Assembly: GCA_963575745.1 (NCBI GenBank) | Contig: CAUYUJ010003434.1 | Coordinates: forward strand, 1-64,000 | DNA: 64,000 nucleotides | Source: Prorocentrum cordatum | Lineage: Eukaryota; Sar; Dinophyceae; Prorocentrales; Prorocentraceae | Direction of reading: 5' to 3' | Shown: piece by piece, positions 63,999 through 64,000 of the stretch | Position numbering within the stretch: the stretch's first letter is position 1 | How the letters are laid out: each line of letters begins with the position of its first letter | Program-made: the position numbers and the translations under genes | Notes under the pieces: generated by a model | Told to the model about the DNA's origin: nothing | The model's database searches: none | What the model saw: the letters and a program-made list of their open reading frames with translations, nothing else

Positions 63999-64000
63999 TT

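Overview
The window looks like nuclear DNA of a GC-rich dinoflagellate, with Prorocentrum-type genomes the closest match I can think of (species is inference). The decisive evidence is four genomic copies of the dinoflagellate spliced leader (DinoSL, starting CCGTAGCC and ending TTGGCTCAAG on the minus strand). The copy at 55880-55900 is exact; those at 44030-44050, 13935-13955 and 23367-23387 carry 1, 2 and 2 mismatches. Such relics form when a trans-spliced mRNA is reverse transcribed and inserted back into the genome. Low gene density, very long microsatellites (GGA/TCC, CT, TATG, TAG, a 129-base C run), many satellite families and at least four LINE-type elements fit the same picture.

Layout. 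0-4 kb: a three-exon fragment of an unknown protein family (+), an array of TGCCAGCGCAGC motifs and an acidic ORF. 4-9 kb: microsatellites, a 152-bp tandem repeat and a K/G-rich ORF. 9.4-14 kb: decayed LINE-B (-). 15.7-16.5 kb: a satellite of about 178 bp. 16.9-23.4 kb: decayed but nearly full-length LINE-A (-; ORF1, endonuclease, reverse transcriptase, RNase H). 26.3-28.3 kb: an intact intronless gene for a multi-pass membrane protein with PAS-like domains (-). 29-31 kb: repeats. 31.5-36.4 kb: an island of different base composition with interrupted ORFs followed by copies of a family-specific repeat. 37-40 kb: an introner-like element, an AGCAT satellite and other arrays. 40.7-44.05 kb: LINE-C (-), with RT motif YVDDFT. 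46.7-48 kb: a steroid 5-alpha-reductase-like gene (-) with one clear spliceosomal intron and a TIR-bearing insert that stays in frame. 48-53 kb: microsatellites, short inverted-repeat elements and a 100-N assembly gap. 53.4-55.9 kb: a retroposed, frame-disrupted membrane-protein gene (-) directly behind an exact DinoSL relic. 58.6-61.1 kb: LINE-D (+), RNase H region broken by foldback/TIR elements. 61.8-64 kb: repeats related to those at 29 kb.

Only two loci look like plausible functional genes: the PAS-like membrane protein and the 5-alpha-reductase. The rest of the coding signal is retroelement or decayed sequence. Three short TIR element families occur (37.4/47.4 kb; 45.5/50.4/56.2 kb; 52.5/60.0 kb). 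The first behaves like introner elements. Frames and splice sites were worked out by eye; domain calls are pattern recognition without database searches.
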